Shown here: piece after piece, positions 13,201 to 26,169 of the stretch
Numbering within the stretch: position 1 is the first letter of the stretch
Layout of the letters: each line of letters opens with the position of its first letter
Origin: Nyssa sinensis
Taxonomy: Eukaryota; Streptophyta; Magnoliopsida; Cornales; Nyssaceae
Length of the DNA: 64,000 nucleotides
Assembly: GCA_008638375.1 (NCBI GenBank)
Contig: CM018048.1
Location: forward strand, 53,168,347 to 53,232,346
Reading direction: 5' to 3'
The notes under the pieces: generated by a model
Told to the model about the DNA's origin: nothing
Seen by the model: the letters and a program-made list of their open reading frames with translations, nothing else
The model's database searches: none
Position numbers and translations under genes: made by a program

Positions 13201-16200
13201 CTTCCACAAAGTAAGATCAGCTCCTCCTTTCTTTTTTATTCTTGCTTGTTTTATACGTTTGGCTTTTGGGTCCATTTAAATAACATTTTACGGAAAAAGT
13301 CAGTTCGATGAGTTGATCTCAGCCATCGAGTTAAATAAGTTCCATTTGATTGTGACCACACAGTTTTGACGAGTTCAATGTCTGGGGGCATTGAAACTTT
13401 TCCCTTACTTGTGAACGCAGCAAGGTTGACTATTTAATTAGTAGGAACCAGAAACAATCACCTGTTATAATTGATTTTTTTTTTTTTTTTGAATAAAGGT
13501 AAGATTTTAATTTTTATTGAATAATTAAAAAGAAAAGAGTTACGGCATATAAAATTTTAAATAATGTGACAATATATATTAATTATCCAACCATTTAAAT
13601 TTTCTTTGGACAATTTTCTTTTAGACCACTGTAATATTGCGTGCTTAGAAAAAATCAATAATGCAAGAGGCCTATCTGTGCAGGGACTTCTTTTTCTTTC
13701 TTTTCTTTTTCCGTAAAAGCAATTTCTTTCCTTTTTCCCTAAAAGCAAGACCTTTAATGGACAAATTAGTCAATTTAGGTAGCCTTAAGGGGTCGATTTA
13801 TCCCTTGCATATTTACACCAATGGGTGCAATAACAACCTTTAATTATACAAAGTGATGTTAAATATAACGATTTTTTCACTCTTTGATACAGAATAATAA
13901 GTTTTAAGTTTTATAACAAATGTTTGAATGAACTTAAATATAAACTCTTTATGGACTTAAAAAAAAAGAGAGAGAGAGCAGGTATTGTTATTAAAAGACC
14001 ATAGATCTATGCATGTGTGTCTCTAATTCATTAGAATTTTTAGAAATTAAATTTTTATCCATTCCAAGAATTAGAGGAAGCAATCAAAGTCTCTTAGTAG
14101 TATTAATCAAAGATCAAATGAAAGAGTAATGATAAATGTCCTACTTCTTTTTATTCACTTTAGTTCACTTTTTTCATAAAAATAGAGTTTACTTGTGAAT
14201 CTGATGATGAGTTCTGATGAATCTTACTTTTGTAAGAGAGATCAAGACAAATAAATAATAAGAGGTGAGACATTTATTTCTACCCTTTACAAAAAGGTGA
14301 AACAACGATATCCTGGAAAGATATTATCAATAGTATTCCAATTATAAGCATCCCATGCATTGTATGTTTCCCAACTGAAGATTCTGTGATATCCCCCATA
14401 GAGTCACGCCCTCTTCCTTTGATGTGGACCTTCGTTAATGCTTTTGTAGTAAACAAATTTGTCCATCTAATTTACAAATTATGACCATTTTCTAAGCTAT
14501 TGTTTACAGGGCATTTGTTCCTCAAAAGTTCACTCCTTCCTTTTCACTACTTATTCCTTTTGATCTCTACCGCGTTCCACAGGAAAAAAAAAAAACATCA
14601 TCTTCTATTTTGCTGTCCAAAGCTTTAAAATCTTTGTCTATTTAAGAAATCCAGCTAAAAAGATTACATTTTTTTAAATATTGAAATGGCGACCTGGCTG
14701 CTTCACTTTTCTGTTTTCAGTTAAACGGATAATTTATTGGAACCTTTCTGCTTGGGGCAGCCATAATCTATAGTTAGGTTTTCGTTATTTATTTTGACAT
14801 ATATGCATTTTCTAGAAGTAGTAGTGGCGAGTAGTTTCTATATTTTGTTGGAACTGTGATTGCTTTAAACTATGTAAAATCAAGAGAATGAAGTCAGTTA
14901 ATTATGTGAAATTTCTAATTAATCTTTCTTTCTTTTTTTTTTTTTCTGTTCTATTGAATGGATCTGCGCAGACCATAGCTGCGGCCATTGTAATTGGTGT
15001 CATACTTCACGCCGGGGACCATCTAGCATGTGATTTTCCAAGGCTAATAAATGAATCAGATGAACTCTATGAGAGTTATATGATTGATGACTTTGGCCCT
15101 CATAAACCCAATTACATGGACCTGGTTCGAGGGATTGAGGGTGTAACTGGAATTCTAATGGTGATCTGCATGGCCATTGCTTTCACACTTGCAACACGGT
15201 GGTTCAGGCGGAGCCTTATTAAGCTGCCCAAGCCCCTTGATAGGCTCACTGGTTTCAATGCCTTCTGGTATTCACACCACCTGTTTGTCATTGTCTATAT
15301 CTTGCTCATCATCCATGGCATTTTCCTCTATTTCGTGCACAAATGGTACCTCAAGACGGTATATTTTGAAATCCTTTTATCTTAGTGCTTTAGAAATATC
15401 TAATGTTTAGGGGTTGTTGCTTTTATTTGATCTTAGAATACAAAGTTTGTGCTTGCAGACATGGATGTATCTAGCTGTTCCTGTTCTCCTCTATGCTGGG
15501 GAAAGAACCCTGAGATTCTTTCGCTCTGAATTCTACTCTGTCCGGCTTCTAAAGGTTAGCACATATATAGCTACTATCTCTTCCATATAATTCAAGCATT
15601 TCTATATACAGCCTGTCATTATGTCAGAGCTTCACAAAGCTGAGACCATTGCTTTTGACGTGGACTCCACACTGTCATCCTCTTGGAATAACTTTAGATT
15701 GACTTATTACAAGATTTCTATGTTCAATTTTAGAAAGTCTGAAAATTGGCTTTACATTTTCTTCCATTTTCAATCCATACATATGGTTCACAAATTTAGG
15801 TCCTCATTTATGTTATGTTGACTTCTGCAAGCTATTTTTCTCAACTGTTTCTCAGGTTGCTATATATCCTGGAAACGTTCTGACATTGAAAATGTCCAAG
15901 CCTCCCCAGTTTCGGTACAAAAGTGGACAGTATATGTTCGTCCAGTGCCCTGCTGTTTCTCCTTTGGAGTGGTAAAATCACAATTAAATTCTTCTAGTCA
16001 CATAAATTTTCTTTTGGAGAAACATTCAGTTGCTTTAGTGTTATTATAGATAGCATGATTAATTATTCTGGTCTTCCCATTTAATCTTGTGTTGGCCAAC
16101 CCAATTCACGCTGGTTGCCCATTATATAAAGTGTGGTAGGATGTTGATGAATCAAACTACTCGCAATTCCCTTTTCAGAATATCTAAACCATAGTTTCAT

Positions 16201-18167
16201 GTTGATCATAATTAAATTGTTTTTAGAAGACATAAAATTGTAGTGGATGATCTTAATTATGTATTATTCAGTCTCCCGACAGTAAATCTTCTAGATGATC
16301 AATAACAATTAGTAATAAGTCCTTCCCTACCATTAATTTAATATTTTTAATATATAGTAGCAAGTCATTTTAGATTTCGTTTCAATGCAAAATATTAAGG
16401 GGGTGGAGTTTCGGAAGCCTCTTTTTAGTTACTTTTTTGCTTCTCCTAGTGCTCATTACTGATATGCGATGATTTATACTTCCCAGGCATCCATTTTCCA
16501 TTACCTCAGCTCCCGGCGATGATTACCTTAGCATTCACATCCGACAGCTAGGTGATTGGACAAAAGAGCTTAAGAGGGTATTTTCAGAGGCCTGTGAGCC
16601 TCCAGTTGCTGGAAAAAGTGGGCTACTTAGAGCAGACGAATCAACCAAAAAAAGGTATATTTCATATATTTGTTCCCTCGAATTTTCCTTGTTCTTTTTT
16701 CAATCATTCAGACGCTATAATAATTGTTATGTGAAATTCTTCCCTGGATATCAGTTTGCCAAAGCTCTTAATAGATGGGCCTTATGGAGCTCCAGCACAG
16801 GATTACCGAAAATATGATGTCCTGCTACTTGTTGGTCTTGGGATTGGAGCGACACCTTTTATCAGTATTCTGAAAGATTTGCTCAACAACATTGTGAAAA
16901 TGGAGGAGCAAGCAGTAAGTAATTCATCTGCTAATTATGGCCATAAAATTCCTTCATTAATTTGGCCTTTCTGCTATAACAATGAAGAGCCGCTAACCTT
17001 ATTGTTTTATCATTTTGAATTAAACATTACATTGCAAATGAAATCTTCGTCTATCATAATTGTTATATTAAAGAAAGAAAAATTACATTGTTGTTTCTTA
17101 ATTCAGGAGTCCATGTCAGATTTCAGCAGGCATTCAGACCAAAGTGCTGGGACAAGCGCAACTGATTCTCCCTCTCTCAACAAGGCTTCTCCAAAACGAA
17201 AGAAAACTCTAAAGACCACCAATGCTTACTTCTATTGGGTAACTAGGGAGCAAGGTTCATTTGATTGGTTCAAAGGGGTGATGAATGAAGTTGCTGAACT
17301 TGATCAAAGGGTAATGTAAAAACATTAGGATCCTCCAATGTTTAGATTTATTGTTCTGCCAGTTCCTTGATTATTAACTTCGCCATTTTGCAACTCAGGG
17401 TGTGATTGAGATGCACAACTACTTGACCAGCGTGTATGAAGAAGGGGATGCCAGATCAGCCCTCATCACCATGGTCCAAGCACTAAACCATGCTAAGAAT
17501 GGGGTTGATATTGTATCCGGCACTAGGGTAAGATTGAACGTCTTTTCTGTCATTTTCATTGCCTTATTAGACAGCACCCACCTCCTAAGGTCATTCAGCA
17601 TTTTTTAATCTCCACCTCCTAAGATTTTGTGGCAGCCAGCCAATGAACCGATAAATTTTTAAGTGAACTGGAGCCAATTGAATTTGACCAATCATTTTAA
17701 GTCTGTGAAGATAAAGTAGACAACACGTAATTGGCCGGGTCCATCGTTAATGAACTTGGTCTACCTAAAAACTTGTCGCCATTGAACCAGTGTATTATTT
17801 GGAAGTCTAAAAAGAGATTGAAAGTTGGTGGACTATCTTGTCAGTGACTAATTATGTTAATCAACATCTCTTGTTTTATATTAACAGGTGCGCACCCATT
17901 TTGCAAGGCCTAATTGGGAAAAGGTTTTCTCCAAAACGTGTACAAAGCATGCCTAATGCAAGGATAGGTGAGGCAAATCTCCATCAGAAAATTATATATA
18001 GGTGAGAAGAATGCTTTCTTCTGATATCATTATTGTGGGTTTGACATTTTGGAGCAGGCGTTTTTTATTGCGGAGCACCAGTTTTGGCCAAAAAACTCAG
18101 CAAGCTCTGCTATGAGTATAATCAAAAAGGTTCCACCAAGTTTGAATTTCATAAGGAGCATTTTTGA
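10281..18167 (+). CDS. RBOHF: Respiratory burst NADPH oxidase, RBOHF type (contains frameshifts)
   Basis: Plasma-membrane oxidase that passes electrons from cytosolic NADPH through FAD and two hemes to apoplastic oxygen, giving superoxide for defence, ABA and stress signalling. Exons: 10281-10907, 11004-11163, 11251-11299, 11856-11969, 12788-13210, 14972-15358, 15459-15554, 15856-15971, 16487-16654, 16755-16914, 17107-17310, 17399-17527, 17888-17967, 18058-18167. The N-terminus ([20 protein letters not shown]) is typical of RBOHF. It is followed by an EF-hand ([12 protein letters not shown], about residues 260-275), a degenerate second EF-hand, the heme-binding membrane core, HPFSITSAP (FAD), [10 protein letters not shown] and GLGIGATPF (NADPH), and ends FEFHKEHF. 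The restored length is about 939 residues, close to Arabidopsis RBOHF (about 944). Oddities: two extra bases in exon 1 near 10757-10764 and one in exon 13 near 17954 break the frame; the latter gives TAA and removes the C-terminal NADPH segment. The start is the ATG before [10 protein letters not shown]; an upstream in-frame TTG was not used. Confidence 0.95.
12099..12276. repeat. tandem repeat of about 60 bp in RBOHF intron 4
   Basis: Three copies begin near 12099, 12159 and 12218, with a period of 59-60 bp. Each has the core AAACAAAGTTATTTCGGTCG followed by TCTCATAAAATATTATAATT. The third copy is more diverged, and a partial fourth may follow to about 12320. It lies wholly within the intron at 11970-12787. 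Confidence 0.85.
13472..13530 (-). repeat. poly-T tract with LINE-like tail in RBOHF intron 5
   Basis: A T-run is followed by GAATAAAGGTAAGATTTTAA. This looks like the poly-A end of a minus-strand retroposon, similar in style to tracts near 22767, 48001 and 63511. The element body is not recognisable. Confidence 0.35.
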
Positions 18168-19740
18168 AGGACTTGGGATGCATATATATACCTACTATTA
18201 CTCCACACCCATCATTAAGTCACACACTTCTCCAACACCATTTATTTTCAAAATTATAATTATTGTAATAAACTTGAAAGCAAAAAAAAAAAAAAAGCAG
18301 CAGCTGCAAACCATTGTACAGTCCTGGGTAGAAAAGGAAAAAGAAAGTGTACCCATCTTTTCTACATACCAAGCACGAGCCTGTGTGGTGGTCTCTAGAT
18401 TGATTTCATTAATTTGTGAAATTTAGAGGAGATTCATTTTATTGTTAAGATTACAGAGAGATCGTCACATTCATGACGGAATATCATAATTTCTCGGTGA
18501 TCGGATGATAAGGACTATGTACAAACACGTGGCACAATTGGAAGGATAACAGGTGGCAGCTGACCCGAAGATGGCATTCCAGGGGAGGAGAGTGCATTAC
18601 AGCTAAAAGAAGTTGACTTAACTGATAACCATGTGGCCATGCGTGATTGGTAGACATTCATACGAGGGCTTGTTTTTTCAAGGAAGGACACGTGGTAAGT
18701 CTTGTGGACTCTAGAGTTGGGAGTATGATTGGATGAATCGTTTGTTCAACTTTTCCAATTTTTTTTGAAGTGGGCCCTGTGAATCCTTCCAGAATGATGG
18801 CCCTGACGCTGGTGTTCAAGTGGAATTATTTTTAATTTTCTTATTTGGGTTGCCTAATAGAAATAGAAAATTTATATATAAAAGAAAGTCAGTATGGTCC
18901 ATCTTATTTTGAGCTTCAATTTGGTCAAATATATATATATATATATATATGTATATGTATGCATATGTATATAAGAGAGATTTAGTGAATTTCTCTTGGG
19001 ATGTTTGGGCATTCCTTTAAACTTGAATGAGCAAACCATATTTTATATTGGATTTAGAATGGTTTCATTGTAAATAAGTTTACCTGTCACTATATTTGTA
19101 TCCTTGAAATTGAAGGTTGATGATTACCATCACATGTCTTCTTTTAAAGGAAAGTTCTTGAAGGTTATTTCAGTTATGAGTTAAGACTTTTTATTTTTCA
19201 GAACTTATGTTTAAAAGGCTTTTACAACAGTTGGATGCTAATTAAAATTTTTAAAAAGTTCAAAGTGAAAGACTCCACTAATTATACATAATAATTTTAG
19301 TTTATATTTTACATCTAACTGAGTTGAAGCTCATTTACTTAAACAGGTAAGTCAAAGATCATAGTATTAATGCAGATGCTTAATCAATCATTAATGGACA
19401 TTTCATGCCCACAAATTAGCTCCGACGGATTCCATTAATATTTCATTTGGCAAGTTCATTGCCTCAGTCTACCAGTGTCAGTAACTTGTAGGAGCCTCTT
19501 AAGATATTAACAAATGGAGTGAGAAAAACAAGGTGGTAAATGCACTACTTTAAGGTTTAGACAAGATGGCTATTTGGTAAGATTACAATTCTTGTAATCA
19601 ACCTAAAACATGTTGAGACAACAATAATTGAGTCTAATTATTTGGGCTATCAAGGAGCATTTATGAATATCATTAAGTTAAATGAGCCAGTTGTATGTTA
19701 AATAGCTTTCTAATTGACAAGTTTGTTCTCAATCATGGAG

Positions 19741-19798
<58 letters not shown>

Positions 19799-20295
19799 TT
19801 TTTCTTTTCTGTTTCATTATGCATCATCTCATCTTGTTGACTTGAATGTTCTACAACATTGTCCTTAATTTTAAGGGATAGCTTAGTTGAAAAGGATTTT
19901 AGGAAATTATTCCTAAAGTTCTCATTTCGAATCTTAAACTAGTCTCTCAAACATTAATGCAATGTATTTATAAGATGAAATTTCAAATGACTGAATAAAC
20001 TGCATCCAAAGTTCAATGTGAGTTTGAATCTCCACTACTACGTGAACTTGTTAGTCGAGCGTGAACTTGTTAGTCATCACTGACTTTATAATCCAATAGT
20101 TTGTAGGAAGGAGTAGAGTTAATATTTTTACCCATTGAAGATCTAATCAATATATTAGCTTTGGTTAAAAAATGCTTTCTTCTCCTGTATTTTCTCAATT
20201 ATTTGAGTTGAAAACTGTATTTTTAATTATAATATTTAGACATTTTTTTTAAAAAAAATTATGCCAAGATAATTGGGTGCCATCCAATTCTAGAT
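18168..20295. other. intergenic DNA between RBOHF and the LEA_2 gene
   Basis: The first few hundred bases should hold the RBOHF 3' UTR, with a poly-A-rich patch at about 18282-18297. No other gene is recognisable. A long (AT)n tract lies at 19749-19790. Confidence 0.55.
19749..19803. repeat. (AT)n microsatellite followed by poly-T
   Basis: About 42 bp of uninterrupted AT alternation runs into a T-run. Confidence 0.92.
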
Positions 20296-20872
20296 TGGGG
20301 TGTAATTCGGGTGGGTTCGAGTGCAGACCGATTTATATTTAAGTTCAATTTAAATTCTAAAATAATCAATTCAAGCCCGATCTTGACCCGACTCAATCCA
20401 AACCCAATTATTAATTCTAGTTTTTAAATTTTGTTAACAATTTCTTTAATAAATTATTGTCTTCTTCTTATTTTGATTATACTATCTCTTAATTCCTCCT
20501 TTTGAAAGAAACCAAAAAATCATTAAAATAATTTTTTGAAAATAATTTAATTTTGAAAAAAATGTTAAATATCAAAAAAATTTTAAAATTATAAAAATAT
20601 AAATAGTAATACTTGTAAGTAATTCCTACTAATATTAATGGTAGATAATTAATAACTAAAATATAAAAAAATATAATATATATAACATATTAAATTCAAA
20701 CTCGGGTTGAGCTCGAGTTTTTAAAGTCTCAATCTAACTCAAATCTAATTCTAATTTAGATCGGATTTAAATTTTTTTGACCAACTCCAACTTAAATTAT
20801 GAAAAAGAAAGCCCAGATCCTAAAATTCAGGCCAAACTCTTGGACTGGGATTGACCATATAAGTTGCACCCA
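20296..20872. mobile_element. probable MITE-like element
   Basis: The left boundary GGGGTGTAATTCGGG and the right boundary TTGCACCCAG form an imperfect inverted pair (GGGTGTAA versus GGGTGCAA). The interior is rich in CGGGT and CCCGA words near both ends and AT-rich in the middle. It has no coding potential, and the target duplication is not clear. Confidence 0.4.
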
Positions 20873-21797
20873 GATTCTACAAAGACCAACATCATAGGGA
20901 TGACAATGTCTCCCTGTAAACCTGAAAAACAATTATAATTCTGTCCTATTTCTTGCGGGTAGCAGGAAAGATACCTGCTGGTCCAGCCCAAAGAACTTCT
21001 CTTTGATATCCATCATCTGATGATTATGATAATAGGTCCTTCTTGACGGCCCAGCTCTGGTTAGCCGTGTCGGTCAAATATAAAGTGGTCCCTCAAATGG
21101 TAAACCAAGGCCCAGTTGGGTGAGCCATCTCTATCAAAGTCACATTACCGCGTAAGTCTGTCAACCCAGGCCCTCAATAGAGGTTTCTTCGTTTGATAAT
21201 AAATTTATTACTTTATAATTAATATTATAAAATTTTCTATATAGTTAATTATTTAAAAATACACATATAAAAGGTTGAGTAATAATTTTTTTGTAATTTA
21301 AATTTGATATAATATATAATTTTTTATTAAAAACAATCTCTCTTAAGAATATATATTAATGTCTTTTATGCTAAAAATCCTATATTTATACTTGAAAAAA
21401 AAAATTATAGTTCATAATTTAAAAAATATTGTATGTATTTTTTATACTGAAAATGATAAAGACATATATTTTCATAGATGTAATCTTTTAGTTAGAATTG
21501 AACCACCTCGTGATACTGTTAGAGAATTTTTTTTTCTCCAGACGGAAGCTTCTATGAATTATTTTCTACAAAAATTTCGTCAAATTTCTAAGCAAATGAG
21601 TGTGAAGTTTCATAAGCGAAGTTCAAAGTCAACAGTCAAAGCAGTGGAAATAGGTTTAGAAATACCGCACAAACGACTCCGTGATTTCTGCGTTTATAAC
21701 ATATATATATATATATATATATATACACTCACGTACATAATGCTTGTATATATCCGAATTGAACATCCAGTCACCACCTGAGCTCCGCCGTGCAGCC

Positions 21798-22460
21798 ATG
21801 GCTCAGAAAGAACAGGTCAAGCCCTTGGCCCCCGCGGCCTACCGGATCAGCGTCGACGACGATGAAGCCATCTCCAAGGAATTGAAGAAACACCGCAACC
21901 GGAAATATGTCAAATGCTGCGGTTGCATCACCGCCCTAATATTGATTCAGGTCGTCGTCATATTGATTTTAGTTTTCACTATCCTCCGCGTCAAAGATCC
22001 AGTGATAAAGATGAACTCCGTCAACTTTGAAGGTTTCGATCTTTTCAACGAGGCGGCTCGTCTTCCGGCCGCCAATGTCACACTCACAGCGAATCTCTCT
22101 GTGAAAAACCCTAACATCGCCTCCTTCAAATTCAGCAACGCCACCACGATTATTTACTACCACGATGTGGAAGTAGGTGATGCTAGAAATCCCCCAGGGG
22201 TTGCAAAGGCAAGACGGACGCTGCCAATGAATCTTACCGTTAATATTATGCTTCAGAAATTGTTAGGTGTTCCGAGCTTTACCAGTGATTTGACTTCGAG
22301 AGTACTGAATGTGCGCAGCTTCACGAGTATCGGCGGCCGGGTGAAGATACTGAAGATTTTTAAGAAGCATGTTGTGGTGAAATTGAATTGCACCATGACG
22401 GTTAATATAATAAGCTGGTCGATTCCATATCAAAATTGCAGGCCAAGCGTTTCGCTCTAG
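21798..22460 (+). CDS. LEA_2 domain (NDR1/HIN1-like) membrane protein
   Basis: A single-exon gene of 220 residues. A charged cytosolic N-terminus (about 1-39) is followed by CCGC and one hydrophobic segment at about 44-64. The LEA_2 domain comes after it, with the typical SVKNPN (101-106) and a C-terminal CRPSVSL. Several N-glycosylation sequons (near 93, 99, 114, 145 and 197) fit a type II topology with the domain outside the cytosol. Members are linked to desiccation or pathogen responses, but the exact role of this one cannot be read from sequence. The start is the ATG in GCAGCCATGGCT, a good plant context; an upstream in-frame ATG at 21744 would add 18 residues not typical of the family. 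The frame is intact. The gene follows RBOHF on the same strand, as At1g64065 follows At1g64060 in Arabidopsis (from memory). Confidence 0.9.
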   Translation: MAQKEQVKPLAPAAYRISVDDDEAISKELKKHRNRKYVKCCGCITALILIQVVVILILVFTILRVKDPVIKMNSVNFEGFDLFNEAARLPAANVTLTANLSVKNPNIASFKFSNATTIIYYHDVEVGDARNPPGVAKARRTLPMNLTVNIMLQKLLGVPSFTSDLTSRVLNVRSFTSIGGRVKILKIFKKHVVVKLNCTMTVNIISWSIPYQNCRPSVSL

Positions 22461-22533
22461 GGATTTGAGAATTTCAAAATTGAAATTTTGATTGATTAAA
22501 AACACAGTGAGATAGTATATTAACAGATTGTCG

Positions 22534-22536
<3 letters not shown>

Positions 22537-22568
<32 letters not shown>
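22537..22568. repeat. (TA)n microsatellite downstream of the LEA_2 gene
   Basis: About 32 bp of TA alternation, roughly 80 bp after the stop codon and probably in the 3' UTR. Confidence 0.9.
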
Positions 22569-22575
<7 letters not shown>

Positions 22576-22599
22576 GCTGTTAAAGAGCAATCTCCAGTC

Positions 22600-24204
22600 T
22601 CCACAATTGATATGTAGATAAGTTAATAATGATCGAGTAATAAACGAATTTGCTGTATTGTCGCTCCTCTATGCATGAACTGCTAGTTTCTCATTCTGGA
22701 GTTTCTGCTTTTTGTTACCTTATGTATTTTGTTGCATAATTATATGCTCCCCAAAGTTCTAAAAGTCTTTTTTTTTTTTTTTTTGGGTAACAAAGTTGGT
22801 TTATATGAGATAAGAAAAAAATTATTTTTTCCATACACGGGACTCGAATTTGAGTCATTGCACACTTACATAATTGTTAGAATTTCATTTTCTCTCTCTT
22901 CACATTGATTGTATTAAAAAAGGAGAGTTAAAACAAACATTTTAAAAATGAGACAAATATAACAAAAAAAAAAAAAAACTTACAAAAAATGAGACAAATA
23001 TAAGAAATAAAATAAAAATTTTACAAATAACACTATTTTACAGGTATTCCTTTAAATGAACGGTGAAAAAATGTAGTTTGAATTAAGTTGTGAGTTGTTA
23101 AAAGTATCGAATGTATTATATAAATAAAAAATGAGCGTTTTCGAAACAGGATAAAAATAGAAAATAAATTTTTCTAAAACGAGGGTTTAGAAAAAAAATT
23201 TCATTGATACTTTTCCAAAACAAGTGTCTAGACTCGGAAACACTCAAACAAACGTTTCGAAAACATCAAAATAAACATTCAATTATAAAATAAAATAAAA
23301 AAAATTTAGACTCTGAAATACTAGTTTCGAAAATATCACCGCTTATTCAAACATGCCTTAATTACCATTAGGTGGTTTAACAATAAAAACTTTAAAGACT
23401 ACTTCTCCAATTCGAATGAGACAAATGCTGTGAATTCGATTAACTTATGTATAAAAAAAAAGAGGAGTAAAAACTTTTAGTAAGGCCATTGTTGCATGGG
23501 TTGTATTACATATTTATTTTCTTTTAGAGCTTTTTCGCAAAAGATTACGTGAATTAGATTGTCCTAATTTGTACCACTCGAGGGTGTGATAAAGCGATAA
23601 AGATATTGAAAATAAAATTTAGATATCTTAAATTCAAATTTTATCTGTACCGACGACAGTTTGAATTTAAAAAATAAACCTGATTATTACGAAAAATAAG
23701 ACTTAATATGACTTAAAATATCTTCTTACTAATTTATATATAAAAAAATAAAAAACAATTGTCCTAATTTATTTTTATCAATTGATACATATTATAAAGG
23801 GAAGCAATGAAATGGAAAAACTATTTGGTTACTTCCTTGATTTTAGCAATGAAGGATTTCCTCAAGTCCAAACCCCATTATAAGGGTGTGAAAAATTCCA
23901 CACACAACCATCGTCACCAAGACTTTCCTAACCAAAGAATTTGAAGTTTGAATCCTGTGGTCTATATAAGTAAGCTGCAAAGTTGGAATAAAAACGAGAA
24001 GGATATTCCAGGGAAAACCTCTACTTTCCTATGTGGAACCCCCTTTGGGCTCCACATTGTGCCATGAAATTTCTCAAGAATCATGCTGGATTTCTAGTAA
24101 CAGTTGTGGGGTCGTTTTGATTCATTAGTACGGTTGCTTTCGTACGGTTTGTTGAAATTACTCCTTTTTCACAACTTTAAAGCATCTCCCACAATAATTT
24201 GAAT

Positions 24205-24243
<39 letters not shown>

Positions 24244-26169
24244 TTTAGTCATTTTAAGTAATGACTTTTAAAGTGGTTATTCTAATGATACACTTTATTT
24301 TAGCAAGTTTTAAAAATAGTTTTAGTATATTTTTAAAGTGAGAAAGATGTTTCTTTTATGATTGAAATTGAAATTAAAACCCCCAACACAAGTCAACTTG
24401 GAAAAAAATAAACAAAACAAAGGTATTAGACGAATTAAGTTTAAGCCATTGGTTTTGGAGATTTTCACTACACTCTTCATCTTCAATTGCGTCATGGATC
24501 ATTAAAATAGTTTCATTAGCATGTCTTGTCTATTTTTTCTTCTCCTCTTTGTCTTTGTTTTTGCGGTGGTGCTCTTCACATAAGGACACATAAAGAAAGA
24601 AACTAAAGCCCAACAAGGCTTAAACCTGTAGCATCTTCTCTCGAAAACTGCCCGATGCCATCCATAGTACCTGTCATACCCTAACAACTTGGATGCCCTA
24701 TGACATATCTTGGTGACACCTTCCAACAAAACATGGCACTTGAGTGACCAACAACAATATTTCGAGCATTTTGTGGATATTGAGGAGACTCATGTTTATT
24801 CCTATCATAACTCTAAATTTGGGTTCGGCATATATAAGAGAAGAGTAAGGTGGTGCTTGGATAATGATTTAAATATAATTTTTAAAGAAATATTTTTAAA
24901 AATTTTATAATTAATTTTTTAACAATTATGAAAATGTATTTGGATATAATAATCTAAATTATAAAAAATTAAAATTAATAACTTGTAAAACGCGTATTCC
25001 ATGTTTTAAAATTAAAAATCTGTTTTTAAAAACGTAAACAAACGAAACCTAGCTCTCCCCAACATAGTTGACATGATTAGAAGTTGAAATGACGTCTCCT
25101 ATCATCTTGAAAATTTTTTATTTTTTATTTTTCCATATGCAGGGGATGAGTTACCCTTCCAACCCATGAGTTCACAACAAGTCCACCTTTTAATTCTCGA
25201 CACTGACAACAACTCGGGGTTGAGTTTGGGCACCCATAATCATTTTTGGGGGCCCATATGTAGTTTGGGACCCTTTGGCAAATGAAGGTTTACGTTTTCG
25301 GCTGCAACGCAGCGAACCCCAACCAACAAGCTGCATTTGCCCCATTATTTTGATTTCCAGTGCTGCCCTCAATCAAAAACATAAATTATATCCTCCACCA
25401 ATTCAATTAATACCATATATATATATATATATATATATATCCCCTAGCCATTTTACAACATCACCCATATGGGCCATATCACCTTTCAAGATTCCATCCA
25501 AGCTACTCCTATATAACAAAACCCAACCCATCATTTCAGAAAAATAGTAATTACTTCATTCTTCAATTTATAAACATTTTATTATAACTATTATTAAGTT
25601 CTTGATATTTTATAAATTATAAAATGTTATCTACTATGCCATTTTCTATAATCACTCATTTTATCCATATTAATTAAATCAATTACTAAGGGATCTATAT
25701 TACTTTCTCAATTAAGGGCATAAATAACAATTCATGCTTTATAATAACAAAACCAAACAAAATCTATAGCATTCAAACACTAAACTAATTATGATTATAA
25801 TTACTCATCTTTTTTTTTAGTAAACAAAAAAGGATTGAGTCTCCATTAACGTTGTGTGAGTATTCTCACACGTGAGTCACACACAAGGATTTTTTTTTAT
25901 CACTTCAGATAAAGACTATCTACCTCATTTAACAGAGAAAATCAAAGAGTCCGAACCCTATCCACCTTATTATTTAGTTCGATGGTGATCATAACCACTT
26001 ATCACCTATCCTTAACCTACAGCTTCCCCAAACGGGTCTATAAAGCCCAAAGAATGTCTAATTCTCAACACATTTATTAAATATGAACTCATTTTTTTGA
26101 TGTGTTAAAAAAATGTTATAGAAAAGATATATAGGCAAAACATTTTCCTTCAGGATTTTCCGATTGACT
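22600..26169. other. gene-free intergenic DNA
   Basis: No conserved coding sequence found. A poly-T tract near 22767 followed by GGGTAACAAAG resembles a retroposon tail. (CT)n lies at 24209-24241 and (TA)n at about 25417-25440. Short frames are random in composition. Confidence 0.55.
24209..24241. repeat. (TC)n microsatellite
   Basis: About 33 bp of uninterrupted TC alternation. Confidence 0.92.

Noticed and set aside
14888..14971. Extra N-terminal codons on the RBOHF exon that starts at 14972
   Set aside because: They are intron sequence before a clear pyrimidine tract and GCGCAG acceptor; the family alignment starts at TIAAAIVIG.
21744..21797. Upstream ATG for the LEA_2 protein
   Set aside because: The extra 18 residues are not typical of the family and the ATG at 21798 has a better context.
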